Assembly (NCBI RefSeq): GCF_009900765.1
Contig: NZ_JAAABL010000002.1
Span: forward strand, 420,072 to 484,071
Length of the DNA stretch: 64,000 bases
Direction: 5' to 3'
Origin: Rhodovarius lipocyclicus
GTDB lineage: Bacteria; Pseudomonadota; Alphaproteobacteria; Acetobacterales; Acetobacteraceae
Of the stretch, positions 26,469 through 34,877 are shown piece by piece. The position numbers and the translations under genes were made by a program. The number at the start of each line of letters is the position of its first letter. Positions within the stretch are counted from its first letter, which is position 1. The notes beneath the pieces are model-generated. The model was not told where the DNA came from and made no database searches. It was given only the letters and a program-made list of their open reading frames with translations.

Positions 26469-27557
26469 ATGGAACGCCGCTACATCCTGGGTGCCGCAGC
26501 GGCTGCGGCGCCGGTTGCCCTCGCCACCCCCGCGCTGGCCCAGGCCCTGCCCGAGGTGCGGTGGCGTCTGCAATCCTCCTTCCCGCGCGTGTTCGACATC
26601 CTGTTCTTCACTGCCGAGCGCATCAGCCAGCGCGTGGCGCAGCTGACCGACGGCAAGTTCCGCATCCAGCCCTTCCAGGCGGGTGAGATCGTCGGCGGCC
26701 TGCAGGTGCTGGACGCCGTCCAGGCCGGCACCATCGAGTGCGGCCACACCGCCACCTATTACTTCGTGGGCAAGGACGTGTCCTTCGCGCCCTTCACCGC
26801 CCTGTCCTTCGGCCTGACGGCCCGCCAGCAGGTGGCCTGGTTCCGCCATGGCGGCGGCAATGAGCTGCTGGCCGACCTGCTGAAGGACTACAACGCCGTT
26901 GGCTTCTCGGCCGGCAACACCGGCGCCCAGATGGGCGGCTGGTTCCGCAACGAGGTGCGCAGCCTGCAGGACCTGCAGGGGCTGAAGTTCCGCATCACCG
27001 GCCTGGCCGGGCAGCTGTTCACGCGCCTCGGCGCCGCCCCAGTGCTGACCGCGCCGTCGGACATCTACCCCAGCCTGGAGCGCGGCGTGATCGACGCCGC
27101 CGAATTCACTGGCCCGCATGACGACGAGCGCGGCAACTACGTGCGCGTGGCCCGCAACTACTACGCGCCGGGCTTCTGGGAGCCGGGGGCGAACCTGCAC
27201 CTGCTGATCAACAAGCGCGCCTTCGACGCGCTGCCGGACCTGTACAAGCACGCGCTGGAAATGGCCTGCCTGGAAGCCGATTCCGAAATGATCAGCCGCT
27301 ACGACCACTTCAACCCGCTGGCCCTGCGCCGGCTGGTGGCGGCCGGCGCCCAGCTGCGCTTCTGGCCGCGCGAAGTGCTGCAGGCCGCCTGGCGCGCGAA
27401 TGAGGAAATGATCGGCGAACTGTCCAGCCGCAACCCGCGCTTCAAATCCATCATGGACAAGTACCTGCCCTACCGGAACGACCTGTTCCAGTGGTTCCGC
27501 GTGGCCGAGAACAGCTACGACAACTTCGCCTTCGCGGCGGCACAGCAGCGCCAGTAA
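26469..27557 (+). CDS. dctP: TRAP transporter substrate-binding protein (DctP type), solitary
   Basis: 362 residues. Signal peptide MERRYILGAAAAAAPVALAT cleaved near ALA-QA. The DctP hallmark GLKFRITGLAGQLFTRLG contains the Arg that binds the substrate carboxylate, after NTGAQMGGWF. TRAP binding proteins deliver organic acids to DctQM, but no DctQ or DctM is adjacent. A paralogue with the same signature lies at 35860. Single-gene unit; its stop abuts junction element 2. Confidence 0.88.
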   Translation: MERRYILGAAAAAAPVALATPALAQALPEVRWRLQSSFPRVFDILFFTAERISQRVAQLTDGKFRIQPFQAGEIVGGLQVLDAVQAGTIECGHTATYYFVGKDVSFAPFTALSFGLTARQQVAWFRHGGGNELLADLLKDYNAVGFSAGNTGAQMGGWFRNEVRSLQDLQGLKFRITGLAGQLFTRLGAAPVLTAPSDIYPSLERGVIDAAEFTGPHDDERGNYVRVARNYYAPGFWEPGANLHLLINKRAFDALPDLYKHALEMACLEADSEMISRYDHFNPLALRRLVAAGAQLRFWPREVLQAAWRANEEMIGELSSRNPRFKSIMDKYLPYRNDLFQWFRVAENSYDNFAFAAAQQRQ

Positions 27558-27796
27558 GGCGCGCCCGGCGGGCAAGGCGGAAGCGGTGAAGGGCTCTGCC
27601 CTCCCCCGCTTCCCCACCCGCCAAGGGCCGCGAGGCCCTTGGAACCCGGGAGTTGAAAAAAGGCCGGAGGGGACATCGTCCCCTCCGGCCTTTTTCAATT
27701 AACTGATGGGGGTCCAGGGGCCACTGGCTCCTGGCGGGGGGAGCGCGAGGGGGGGGGCAGAGCCCCTCTCGCATCCACCGTGCCGTCTGGTGCGCC
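27558..27796. repeat. Convergent-junction palindromic element 2
   Basis: 239 bp between the dctP stop and the transglycosylase-like stop. Both genes end with the same word read from their own strands, TAAGGCGC (27555-27562; complement 27792-27799), so the palindrome includes both stop codons. Left and right arms hold the same hairpin types as the other elements (CCAAGGGCC/GGCCCTTGG; CCAGGGGCC/GGCTCCTGG). The core is a bidirectional terminator, listed separately. Confidence 0.78.
27653..27698. terminator. Bidirectional intrinsic terminator in element 2
   Basis: A perfect 13-bp stem, GGCCGGAGGGGAC / GTCCCCTCCGGCC, with a 3-base loop (27662-27690) is flanked by AAAAAA on the left and TTTTT on the right, so it has a U-tract in both directions. 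The A and T tracts themselves pair (TTGAAAAA / TTTTTCAA). It would end the dctP and the transglycosylase transcripts. Confidence 0.85.
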
Positions 27797-28744
27797 TTAC
27801 AGCTGCTGCTCGGCCGCCGCGAAATGGGCTTCGCCATTGCGGCGGGTGCGGGCTTCGCGGCCGGGGTTGCAGTTGTACTCCTGGAACAGGGTGCTGTCCG
27901 GGTTCACCACGTCCAGCTTGGCGCGCACGCGGCACACCAGGCGGGCCTGGTTGCGCGGGCTGGCGCCGTGCCAGCGGCGCAGGGCTTCGTCCCAGCCCAG
28001 CTCGTGGCCCCAGCGCGCCAGCAACCCGCCGGCCCAGTCGGTGGAGGCACGGGCATCGAGCGGCCAGGTCTCGCCGCGGGCATGGACGCGGGCGTTCACC
28101 TGCAGGCAGCCCGCCATCACGGTGCGGCGGCTGGAGGTGGCGCGCAGCAGGGCGGCGGCGGCCTCTCCGTTTTCGGGGATCACGGTGCGGCCGCCGATGT
28201 TCATCGCATAGGCATGCAGCCCGCTCTCGGACAGGGCGATGGCGGTCAGCAGGCCGGCGGGCAGGCCGTGGATGGCCTCGGCGCGGCGGGTGCCTTCCAG
28301 GCAGGCGGCGCGCGGGCCGCCCATCATCAGGGTGCTGGCGTTGAGCGTGGTGCCCATGGCCACCGGCAGCAGTTCCCGCGGGCGGTCCGGCAGGCGGGGG
28401 GCATCGGCGGAGGCGTGGCGGGCGGCGCGCACATGGCGGCGGCTGGCGGTGTGGCGCCCGGCGCGCTGCGTGGCGGCGCGGGAGGTGGTGGCGCGCGGGG
28501 CCTGGCTGCGAGTGGCGCGGGCCTCGCCGGTGCGGTGGGCGCGGTTGCCGGCGGTGCGTTCGGTGCGGGCTTCGGCCGAGGCTGGCATCAGCACCATGGG
28601 GGCCGCGAGAAGGGCTGCAACCGCCAGTGCGGCGGCGGCGTTACGGACCTGACGCTGTGGTCCAGGCTGTGGGTTTCCGAGGGGGGAAACAGCCATTTTG
28701 GACGTGATCACGTCGGTCGTTTTGGGGCCGAGCTTCTTCATCAT
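27797..28744 (-). CDS. Lytic transglycosylase-like protein with Arg/Ala-rich linker
   Basis: 315 residues. A hydrophobic export segment lies at about 35-56 (AAAALAVAALLAAPMVLMPA), then 80 residues rich in Arg, Ala and Thr, then an SLT-like fold: GLPAGLLTAIALSESGL with the probable catalytic Glu in SESG, GCLQVNARVHA and WHGASPRNQARLVCRV. Such enzymes cleave peptidoglycan glycan strands in the periplasm. Start at 28744 has CGGGA upstream. The long basic linker and the early hydrophobic segment are unusual; the protein could be anchored rather than cleaved. Confidence 0.7.
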   Translation of the reverse strand: MMKKLGPKTTDVITSKMAVSPLGNPQPGPQRQVRNAAAALAVAALLAAPMVLMPASAEARTERTAGNRAHRTGEARATRSQAPRATTSRAATQRAGRHTASRRHVRAARHASADAPRLPDRPRELLPVAMGTTLNASTLMMGGPRAACLEGTRRAEAIHGLPAGLLTAIALSESGLHAYAMNIGGRTVIPENGEAAAALLRATSSRRTVMAGCLQVNARVHARGETWPLDARASTDWAGGLLARWGHELGWDEALRRWHGASPRNQARLVCRVRAKLDVVNPDSTLFQEYNCNPGREARTRRNGEAHFAAAEQQL

Positions 28745-28872
28745 GCAACATCCCGTAGCATGGCGTGAAGCCCGGGCGCAACCCGAGGTGTTTTTTCCTG
28801 TGAGCAGACACACCCTGGCCGCGTTCTGCCGGCCCCGCTATACCGCATTCGCGTGATACGAAGGGGTGGCCG

Positions 28873-29433
28873 ATGAACTGGGTGGATGGCGTGGCCATCG
28901 GTGTGCTGATCCTGTCCGGCGTCATGTCCTTCTGGCGTGGTTTCGTGCGGGAGACCCTGGGCATCGCGGCCTGGGTCGGCGCCGTCATCGCGGGTTTCGC
29001 CCTGCGTCCCTTCACCAAGCCCATGTTCGAGACCTATCTGGACCCGCCCTGGCTGGCCGACGGCCTGGCGGTGGGCGCTGCCTTCCTGGTGGTGCTGGTC
29101 GCGCTCACCTTTGTGGTGAACACCGTGGCCAACCGGGTGGAGGACAGCGCGCTGGGCGGCGTGGACCGCTCGCTCGGCTTCGTCTTCGGCCTGGCGCGCG
29201 GCGGCTTCCTGATCGTGCTGGCCTATATCATCGCGGGGCTGTTCCTGCCGGCGGTGGACCGCTGGCCTGAGGCGGTGCGCGAGGCCCGGGGCCTGCCCTG
29301 GGTGGTGCGCGGGGCGGAGACGGTGGCCGAGCTGCTGCCCCCGGAATACCGCCCACGCATAGCAACCCCGCCCGAACGCCGTGAGCCAACGCAGGAAGAC
29401 TTGTTGCGTCCGCGCGTCGGCAGCCGCACATAG
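28873..29433 (+). CDS. cvpA: CvpA family membrane protein
   Basis: 186 residues with four helices (about 2-22, 30-50, 65-88, 105-130) and a polar C-terminal tail. The N-terminus NWVDGVAIGVLILSGVMSFW and the RGFVRETLGIAAW motif mark the CvpA/colicin V production family. The role in the inner membrane is unclear; E. coli CvpA is needed for colicin V secretion and envelope resistance. It is placed upstream of purF exactly as in E. coli, 81 bp apart. Confidence 0.9.
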   Translation: MNWVDGVAIGVLILSGVMSFWRGFVRETLGIAAWVGAVIAGFALRPFTKPMFETYLDPPWLADGLAVGAAFLVVLVALTFVVNTVANRVEDSALGGVDRSLGFVFGLARGGFLIVLAYIIAGLFLPAVDRWPEAVREARGLPWVVRGAETVAELLPPEYRPRIATPPERREPTQEDLLRPRVGSRT

Positions 29434-29514
29434 GGCACGCCTTCATGGTGCCGTCACATCGGCGGCACCGGCCCCCATTTCAGGCGTCCCGGCGCCCCGA
29501 AGAATGAGGTTCCC

Positions 29515-30987
29515 ATGCCGCTGACCACCAACCCGTTTGAAGACGACAAATTCCACGAGGAATGCGGCGTCTTCGGCATCTGGAACCATCCGGACGCTGC
29601 CGCCCTGACCGCGCTCGGCCTGCATTCCCTGCAGCACCGGGGGCAGGAAGCCTCGGGCATCGTCTCGCTCTCGGCCGGGGCCAGCTTCCATCTGCATCGC
29701 GGCCTGGGGCTGGTGGGCGACATCTTCGGCGATGCCAAGGTGATGGCCAGCCTGCCCGGCCGGGCGGCAGTGGGCCACAACCGCTACGCCACGACCGGCG
29801 AGACGGCGCTGCGCAACGTCCAGCCGCTCTATGCCGATTTCGAGTTCGGCGGCTTCGCCGTGGGCCACAACGGCAACCTGACCAACGCCACCGGCCTGCG
29901 CCGGGCGCTGGTGAAGCGGGGCTGCCTGTTCCAGTCCTCCACCGACTCGGAGGTGTTCATCCACCTCATCGCCATCAGCCTGTACACCAACGTGACCGAT
30001 CGCCTGATCGACGCGCTGAAGCAGGTGGAGGGCGCCTACTCCCTGGTCGCCCTGCACAACGGCGCGCTGATCGGCGCGCGGGACCCGCTGGGCGTGCGCC
30101 CGCTGGTGGTGGGCAAGCTGGAGAACGTGACCGGCGGCGAATCCTGGATCCTGGCCAGCGAGACCTGCGCGCTGGAGATCGTGGGCGCCGAATTCGTGCG
30201 CGACGTGGACCCCGGTGAGCTGGTCATCATCGACGACAGCGGCCTGACCAGCATCAAGCCCTTCGAGCGTCAGCGCGAGCGCTTCTGCATCTTCGAATAC
30301 ATCTACTTCGCCCGGCCCGACTCCATCATGGAGGGCATCGGCGTGTACGAGACGCGCAAGCGCATCGGCGCCGAGCTGGCGCGAGAGAGCCATGTGCCCG
30401 CCGATGTGGTGGTGCCCGTGCCCGACAGCGGCGTGCCCGCCGCCATGGGCTACGCGGTGGAGGCCGGGGTTCCCTTCGAACTCGGCATCATCCGCAACCA
30501 TTATGTGGGCCGCACCTTTATCGAGCCGACGGACCAGATCCGCCACCTGGGCGTGAAGCTGAAGCATTCCGCCAACCGCGCCATGCTGGAAGGCAAGCGC
30601 GTGGTGCTGGTGGATGACAGCATCGTGCGCGGCACCACCAGCAAGAAGATCGTGGAGATGGTGCGCCAGGCGGGCGCGGCTGAGGTGCACATGCGCATCT
30701 CCTCCCCCCCCACCACCCATTCCTGCTTCTACGGCATCGACACGCCCTCTCGCCGGCAGTTGCTGGCCGCCCAGCACAATGTGGCGGAGATGGCGAAGCT
30801 GATCGGCGTGGACAGCCTGGCCTTCATCTCGCTGGACGGGCTGTACCGCGCGCTGGGCCAGGCCCGGCGCGACAATGTGAACCCGCAATTCTGCGACGCC
30901 TGCTTCACCGGCGACTATGCCATCCCGCTGACGGACTGGCCGCAGGAACAGGCCGTGCTGGCGGCGGAGATGGCGGCCGGTAAATGA
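29515..30987 (+). CDS. purF: Amidophosphoribosyltransferase
   Basis: 490 residues. First committed step of purine synthesis: PRPP and glutamine to phosphoribosylamine. A 16-residue propeptide precedes the nucleophile Cys17 (CGVFGIW), which is freed by processing. The PRPP loop VVLVDDSIVRGTTS is intact. The four Cys of the Bacillus-type [4Fe-4S] cluster are seen in FCIFEYIYFARPDS, SCFYGID and CDACFTG, so this is the Fe-S, propeptide-bearing class, unlike E. coli PurF. It overlaps the SDR gene by 4 bp. Confidence 0.97.
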   Translation: MPLTTNPFEDDKFHEECGVFGIWNHPDAAALTALGLHSLQHRGQEASGIVSLSAGASFHLHRGLGLVGDIFGDAKVMASLPGRAAVGHNRYATTGETALRNVQPLYADFEFGGFAVGHNGNLTNATGLRRALVKRGCLFQSSTDSEVFIHLIAISLYTNVTDRLIDALKQVEGAYSLVALHNGALIGARDPLGVRPLVVGKLENVTGGESWILASETCALEIVGAEFVRDVDPGELVIIDDSGLTSIKPFERQRERFCIFEYIYFARPDSIMEGIGVYETRKRIGAELARESHVPADVVVPVPDSGVPAAMGYAVEAGVPFELGIIRNHYVGRTFIEPTDQIRHLGVKLKHSANRAMLEGKRVVLVDDSIVRGTTSKKIVEMVRQAGAAEVHMRISSPPTTHSCFYGIDTPSRRQLLAAQHNVAEMAKLIGVDSLAFISLDGLYRALGQARRDNVNPQFCDACFTGDYAIPLTDWPQEQAVLAAEMAAGK

Positions 30988-31697
30988 GCATGCCGCTGAC
31001 CGGTAGCGTGGCGCTGGTCACGGGCGCGTCCCGTGGCCTGGGTGCGGCCGTGGCCATCGAGCTGGCGCGGCTGGGCGCCCATTGCGTGCTGACCGCCCGC
31101 ACCCAGGGCGGCCTGGAGGAAACCGATGACGCCATCCGCGCCATCGGCGGTTCCGCCACGCTGGTGCCGCTCGACCTCGCCACCGCCAAGGACGAGTTCG
31201 ACTATATCGGCCCCTCCATCGTCGAGCGCTTCGGCCGGCTGGATGTGTTCGTGCACGCCGCCGCGGCCCTGCCGCGCTTGACCCCGGTCTCCCACGTGCT
31301 GCCGCGCGACTGGGAGGCCTCGATGGCCGTGAACCTGACGGCGCTGTACCGGCTGATCCGCAGCGTGGAGCCCCCCCTGCGCGCCGCCCCCGCCGGGCGG
31401 GCCGTGGTGGTGACCGACGCGGTGGCGCGGCTGCCCGCTTCCTATTGGGGCCTGTACAGCGCCGCCAAGGCCGGGGCCGCGCACATGACGCAAGTCTGGG
31501 CGAAGGAGGTGGCGCAATCGCCCCTCAAGGTGAACCTGGCCGAACCCCCGCCCATGGGCACCCGCACCCGCCGTGTGGCCTTCCCGGGCGAGGACCAGGC
31601 GAAGCTGCCCACCCCCGCCCAGATCGCGCCCGCCCTGGCCGCGCTGTGCCTGCCGGCGGAAACCCGCAGCGGCGAGACCATCGCGCTGGCGCCGTGA
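30984..31697 (+). CDS. Short-chain dehydrogenase/reductase (YciK-like)
   Basis: 237 residues. Classical SDR: TGASRGLG cofactor loop near residues 12-19, and the YxxxK pair in LYSAAKAGAAHM at about 160; preference for NADP is suggested by the Arg at the end of beta-2. Substrate unknown. It sits between purF and rlmJ, overlapping both by 4 bp, a purF-SDR-rlmJ-gpsA operon. Similarity to E. coli YciK is a pattern-level judgement. Confidence 0.85.
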   Translation: MSMPLTGSVALVTGASRGLGAAVAIELARLGAHCVLTARTQGGLEETDDAIRAIGGSATLVPLDLATAKDEFDYIGPSIVERFGRLDVFVHAAAALPRLTPVSHVLPRDWEASMAVNLTALYRLIRSVEPPLRAAPAGRAVVVTDAVARLPASYWGLYSAAKAGAAHMTQVWAKEVAQSPLKVNLAEPPPMGTRTRRVAFPGEDQAKLPTPAQIAPALAALCLPAETRSGETIALAP

Positions 31698-32512
31698 ACT
31701 ACCGGCACGCCTTCCACGCCGGCAATTTCGCCGATTGCATGAAGCACGCGCTGCTGGTGTGGCTGCTGCGCATGCTGACGCGCAAGCCCACGCCCATCCG
31801 CGTGCTGGATGTGCATGCGGGGATCGGCGCCTATGACCTTTCGGGGCCCGAGGCGGTGCGGACCGGCGAATGGCATGAGGGCATCGCCCGGCTGCTGGCG
31901 CTGAACAGCGGTCCGCTGGTGGATTACCTGGATGTGGTGCGCGCGGCCGGCGCCCCGCGCTGTTACCCCGGCAGCCCCGCCATCGCCCGCGCCCTGCTGC
32001 GCCCGATCGACACGCTGGTGCTGAACGAGCTGCACCCCGAGGACCACGCCACGCTGAAGCGCGCCTTCAAGGGCGTGGCGGTGCACCAGCGCGATGCCTA
32101 TGAATGCGCCCGCGCGCTGACGCCCTTTCCGGAGCGGCGCGGGCTGCTGCTGCTGGACCCGCCCTTTGAACAGGGCGACGAATTCGCCCGGCTGGCGGAG
32201 GGCATGGCCACCGTCTGGCAGCGCGCGCGCGGCCATGTGCAGGCCGCCTGGTACCCGATCAAGAACATGGCCCCCGTGATCCAGTTCCATCAGGCGCTGC
32301 GCGACGCCGGCCTGCGGGATGTGGTGGCCGCCGAGCTGTGGCTGCGCGAGCCCACCGACGCCACCCGGCTGAACGGCTGCGGGCTGGTGGTGGTGAACCC
32401 GCCCTGGGGCTTCGAGGCCGAGGGCGGGGCCATCCTGGCCGCGCTGTCGGAACGGTTGTCGGACGGCGAAGCGGGGGCGGGCTGGCGCATGCACCGGGTG
32501 GCGGATGAGTAG
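31694..32512 (+). CDS. rlmJ: 23S rRNA (adenine(2030)-N6)-methyltransferase
   Basis: 272 residues from a GTG that overlaps the SDR stop (GTGA). RlmJ methylates A2030 of 23S rRNA. The N-terminus MNYRHAFHAGNFADCMKHAL is the family signature, followed by LDVHAGIGAYDL and the N6-adenine motif LLLLDPPFEQGDEF. The length is near that of E. coli YhiR (280). It ends 8 bp inside gpsA. Confidence 0.93.
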   Translation: MNYRHAFHAGNFADCMKHALLVWLLRMLTRKPTPIRVLDVHAGIGAYDLSGPEAVRTGEWHEGIARLLALNSGPLVDYLDVVRAAGAPRCYPGSPAIARALLRPIDTLVLNELHPEDHATLKRAFKGVAVHQRDAYECARALTPFPERRGLLLLDPPFEQGDEFARLAEGMATVWQRARGHVQAAWYPIKNMAPVIQFHQALRDAGLRDVVAAELWLREPTDATRLNGCGLVVVNPPWGFEAEGGAILAALSERLSDGEAGAGWRMHRVADE

Positions 32513-33458
32513 GGTCGCGGTGCTGGGCGCGGGCGCCTGGGGCACCGCGCTGGCGCTGAGCGCGCTGCGCGCGGGCAGCCAGGTCTCGCTGTGGGCCCGC
32601 AGCGATGCGGCCGCCATGGCCGGCAGCCGCGCCACGCCGCGCCTGCCGGGCATCGTCCTGCCGCCGGAGCTGGCCATCACCGGCGATATGCAGGTGGCGC
32701 TGGCTGGGGCCGACATCGCCATCCTGGCCGTGCCGGTGCAGCATCTGCGCGCCACTCTGGGCGGGCTGGCGCCGCGCCCCGCGCTGATCGCCAGCAAGGG
32801 GGTGGAGGCCGCGAGCCACCTGTTCCCCACCGAGATTTTGGGCTGGCCGGAGCTGGGCGTCGTCTCCGGCCCGAATTTCGCCAATGAGATCGCGGCCGGC
32901 CTGCCCGCCGCGGGCGTGGTGGCCAGCGCCGATGCGGGGCTGACCCGGGCCGGGATCGCCGCGCTCGCGGGCCCGCGCCTGCGCCTGTATGCCAGCGCCG
33001 ATGTGATGGGCGTGCAGGCGGGGGGCGCTGCCAAGAACGTGCTGGGCATCGCCGCCGGCTGCGCCATGGGCGCGGGCTTCGGCGAGAACGCCCGGGCCGC
33101 GCTGATCACCCGGGGCCTGGCCGAGCTCTCGCGCCTGGTGCTGGCGCTGGGCGGGCGGGCGGAGACGGCCGCGGGCCTGTCCGGGCTGGGCGACCTGATG
33201 CTCACCGCCTCCTCCCCCAGCAGCCGCAACACCGCGCTGGGCATGCGCCTGGGCGAGGGTCTGAGCCTGGAGGAGGCGCTCGCCCGCAGCCGGGGCGTGG
33301 CCGAGGGCGTGGCCACCGCCCCCGCCCTGCTGGCCCGGGCCCAGGCGCTGGGGGTGGAACTGCCGATCTGCGCGGCTGTGGCCGAGATCCTGGCGGGCCG
33401 GCTGACGGTGGTGGCCGCAATGGAGGCCCTGCTGGCGCGGCCTTTCCGGGCCGAATAA
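32505..33458 (+). CDS. gpsA: Glycerol-3-phosphate dehydrogenase [NAD(P)+]
   Basis: 317 residues. It makes sn-glycerol 3-phosphate for phospholipid synthesis. The Rossmann loop VAVLGAGAWGTALA is at residues 4-17, the catalytic Lys lies in GGAAKNVLGIAAG, and GLSGLGDLMLT is the substrate loop. It overlaps rlmJ by 8 bp. An antisense reading frame across this gene is an artefact of GC3 bias. Confidence 0.96.
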   Translation: MSRVAVLGAGAWGTALALSALRAGSQVSLWARSDAAAMAGSRATPRLPGIVLPPELAITGDMQVALAGADIAILAVPVQHLRATLGGLAPRPALIASKGVEAASHLFPTEILGWPELGVVSGPNFANEIAAGLPAAGVVASADAGLTRAGIAALAGPRLRLYASADVMGVQAGGAAKNVLGIAAGCAMGAGFGENARAALITRGLAELSRLVLALGGRAETAAGLSGLGDLMLTASSPSSRNTALGMRLGEGLSLEEALARSRGVAEGVATAPALLARAQALGVELPICAAVAEILAGRLTVVAAMEALLARPFRAE

Positions 33459-33492
33459 TAGCCGCGCGCGGAGCCTCTCCCCAAAAGCGCTC

Positions 33493-33507
33493 TGCTATAT
33501 TATATCA
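33493..33507. promoter_or_regulatory. Zur-box-like palindrome at znuA
   Basis: TGCTATATTATATCA matches the symmetric Zur-type word TGTTATATTATAACA at 13 of 15 positions and ends 8 bp before the znuA ATG. The spot is strongly AT-rich in GC-rich DNA. Repression by Zur in zinc-replete cells is inferred. No clear ribosome site fits in between, so the transcript may be nearly leaderless. Confidence 0.65.
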
Positions 33508-33514
33508 TAATGCC

Positions 33515-34363
33515 ATGACCCCTCGCCGCGCCCTCCTGCTCCTTCCCTTGGCCACCCCCGCTTTGGCGCAGCCGCGCCCGGTCTTCGTGGCCTCCTTCTC
33601 CATCCTGGGCGATCTGGTGCGCCGGGTCGCGGGCGACGCCGCCGAGGTCCGCACCATCGCGGGCCCGGAGGTGGACGCGCATCATTTCCAGCCCCGCCCC
33701 TCCCATGCCGAGGCGTTGCTGGGCGCCAGCCATGCCTTCCAGAATGGCTGGGGCTTCGATGACTGGTTCACCCGGCTGGCGCGCGGCGCGGGCGGCAATG
33801 CCCGGCTGGTGACGGTCAGCGAGGGGCTGACCCCCCGCCCGGTCGCGGCGCGTGGCCATTCCCATGGCGGGCAGGACCCGCATGCCTGGCAGGATGTCTC
33901 GGCGGCGCGGCATTACCTGCGCCGGATCGCCCAGGCCACGGGGCTGGATGCCAGCGCGCAGGATGCACGCCTCGGCGAACTGGACGCCTGGGTGCGCGCC
34001 GAGATCGCCCGCGTGCCGGAGGCGCGCCGCGTGGTCGTGACCAGCCACGACGCCTTCGGCTGGTTCTCGGCCGCCTATGGCGTGCGCTTCCTGGCGCCGC
34101 AGGGCGTGTCCACCAGCGCCGAGCCCAGCGCCCAGCAGGTGGCCGCGCTGATCCGCCAGCTGCGGGCCGGGGGCATCCGAGCCCTGTTCATGGAAAACCT
34201 GACCAACCCCGCCACCCTGCGCCGCGTGGCGGCGGAGGCCGGGGTGGAGATCATGGGCCGCCTGTACGCCGATGCGCTGTCGCCGCCCGACGGCCCGGCC
34301 GCGGATTACGAGGCGATGATGCGCCACAATGTCTCGCTGCTGGTGCGGGGCATGCTGGCATAA
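33515..34363 (+). CDS. znuA: Zinc ABC transporter periplasmic binding protein, solitary
   Basis: 282 residues, signal peptide with cut near ALA-QP (residue 19). The A-1 cluster folds bind Zn2+ with three His and an acidic residue: His in DAHHFQPRPSHAEA, in DPHAWQD and in TSHDAFGWFS, with Glu/Asn in MENLTNP. A short His stretch GHSHGGQDPH is present as in ZnuA. No znuB or znuC lies next to it, so it must serve a permease encoded elsewhere. Controlled probably by the Zur-like palindrome directly upstream. Confidence 0.87.
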   Translation: MTPRRALLLLPLATPALAQPRPVFVASFSILGDLVRRVAGDAAEVRTIAGPEVDAHHFQPRPSHAEALLGASHAFQNGWGFDDWFTRLARGAGGNARLVTVSEGLTPRPVAARGHSHGGQDPHAWQDVSAARHYLRRIAQATGLDASAQDARLGELDAWVRAEIARVPEARRVVVTSHDAFGWFSAAYGVRFLAPQGVSTSAEPSAQQVAALIRQLRAGGIRALFMENLTNPATLRRVAAEAGVEIMGRLYADALSPPDGPAADYEAMMRHNVSLLVRGMLA

Positions 34364-34466
34364 GGGCCTGAAAACTGACGCGGCGCGGGGCAGGGCGCGC
34401 CCCATGCCGCGATTTCGTCACCCCGCGCCGGCTGACCCGCGGAGCCGCACAGGCTAAAGCGGCATC

Positions 34467-34874
34467 ATGTCCAGCTCAGCCACCGCCAAGCCGCAGCCCA
34501 CGCCCCCCGATGTGGCGCCCGCCATCCGCACCGTCGCCATGCCGGCGGACACCAACCCGGCCGGCGATATCTTCGGCGGCTGGCTGATGTGGCAGATGGA
34601 TCTGGCCGCCGGCAACGCCGCCACCAAGCGCGCCCGCGGCCGCTGCGCCACCATCGCGGTGGAGGGCATCACCTTCCTCTCGCCCGTGCTGGTGGGCGAT
34701 GAGGTCAGCCTCTATGCCTGCGTCACCTCGGTGGGGCGCACCTCGATGAAGATCTCGGTGGAGGCCTGGCGGCGGGAACGTGAGAGCGACGAGATGAACA
34801 AGGTGACGGAAGCCACCTTCACCTTCGTGGCGATCGACGCCGCGCGGCGGCCCCGCGCGGTGCCGAAGGAGTAG
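34467..34874 (+). CDS. yciA: Acyl-CoA thioesterase, YciA-like hotdog
   Basis: 135 residues of the hotdog fold. The AMPADTNPAGDIFGGWLMWQMDLAAG stretch includes the catalytic Asp and the GGW of YciA-type thioesterases; the central ITFLSPVLVGDEVSLYACV is typical. It hydrolyses acyl-CoAs, role probably CoA recycling. Ends 3 bp before the convergent dehydrogenase stop, leaving no room for a terminator. Confidence 0.88.
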   Translation: MSSSATAKPQPTPPDVAPAIRTVAMPADTNPAGDIFGGWLMWQMDLAAGNAATKRARGRCATIAVEGITFLSPVLVGDEVSLYACVTSVGRTSMKISVEAWRRERESDEMNKVTEATFTFVAIDAARRPRAVPKE

Positions 34875-34877
34875 GCT

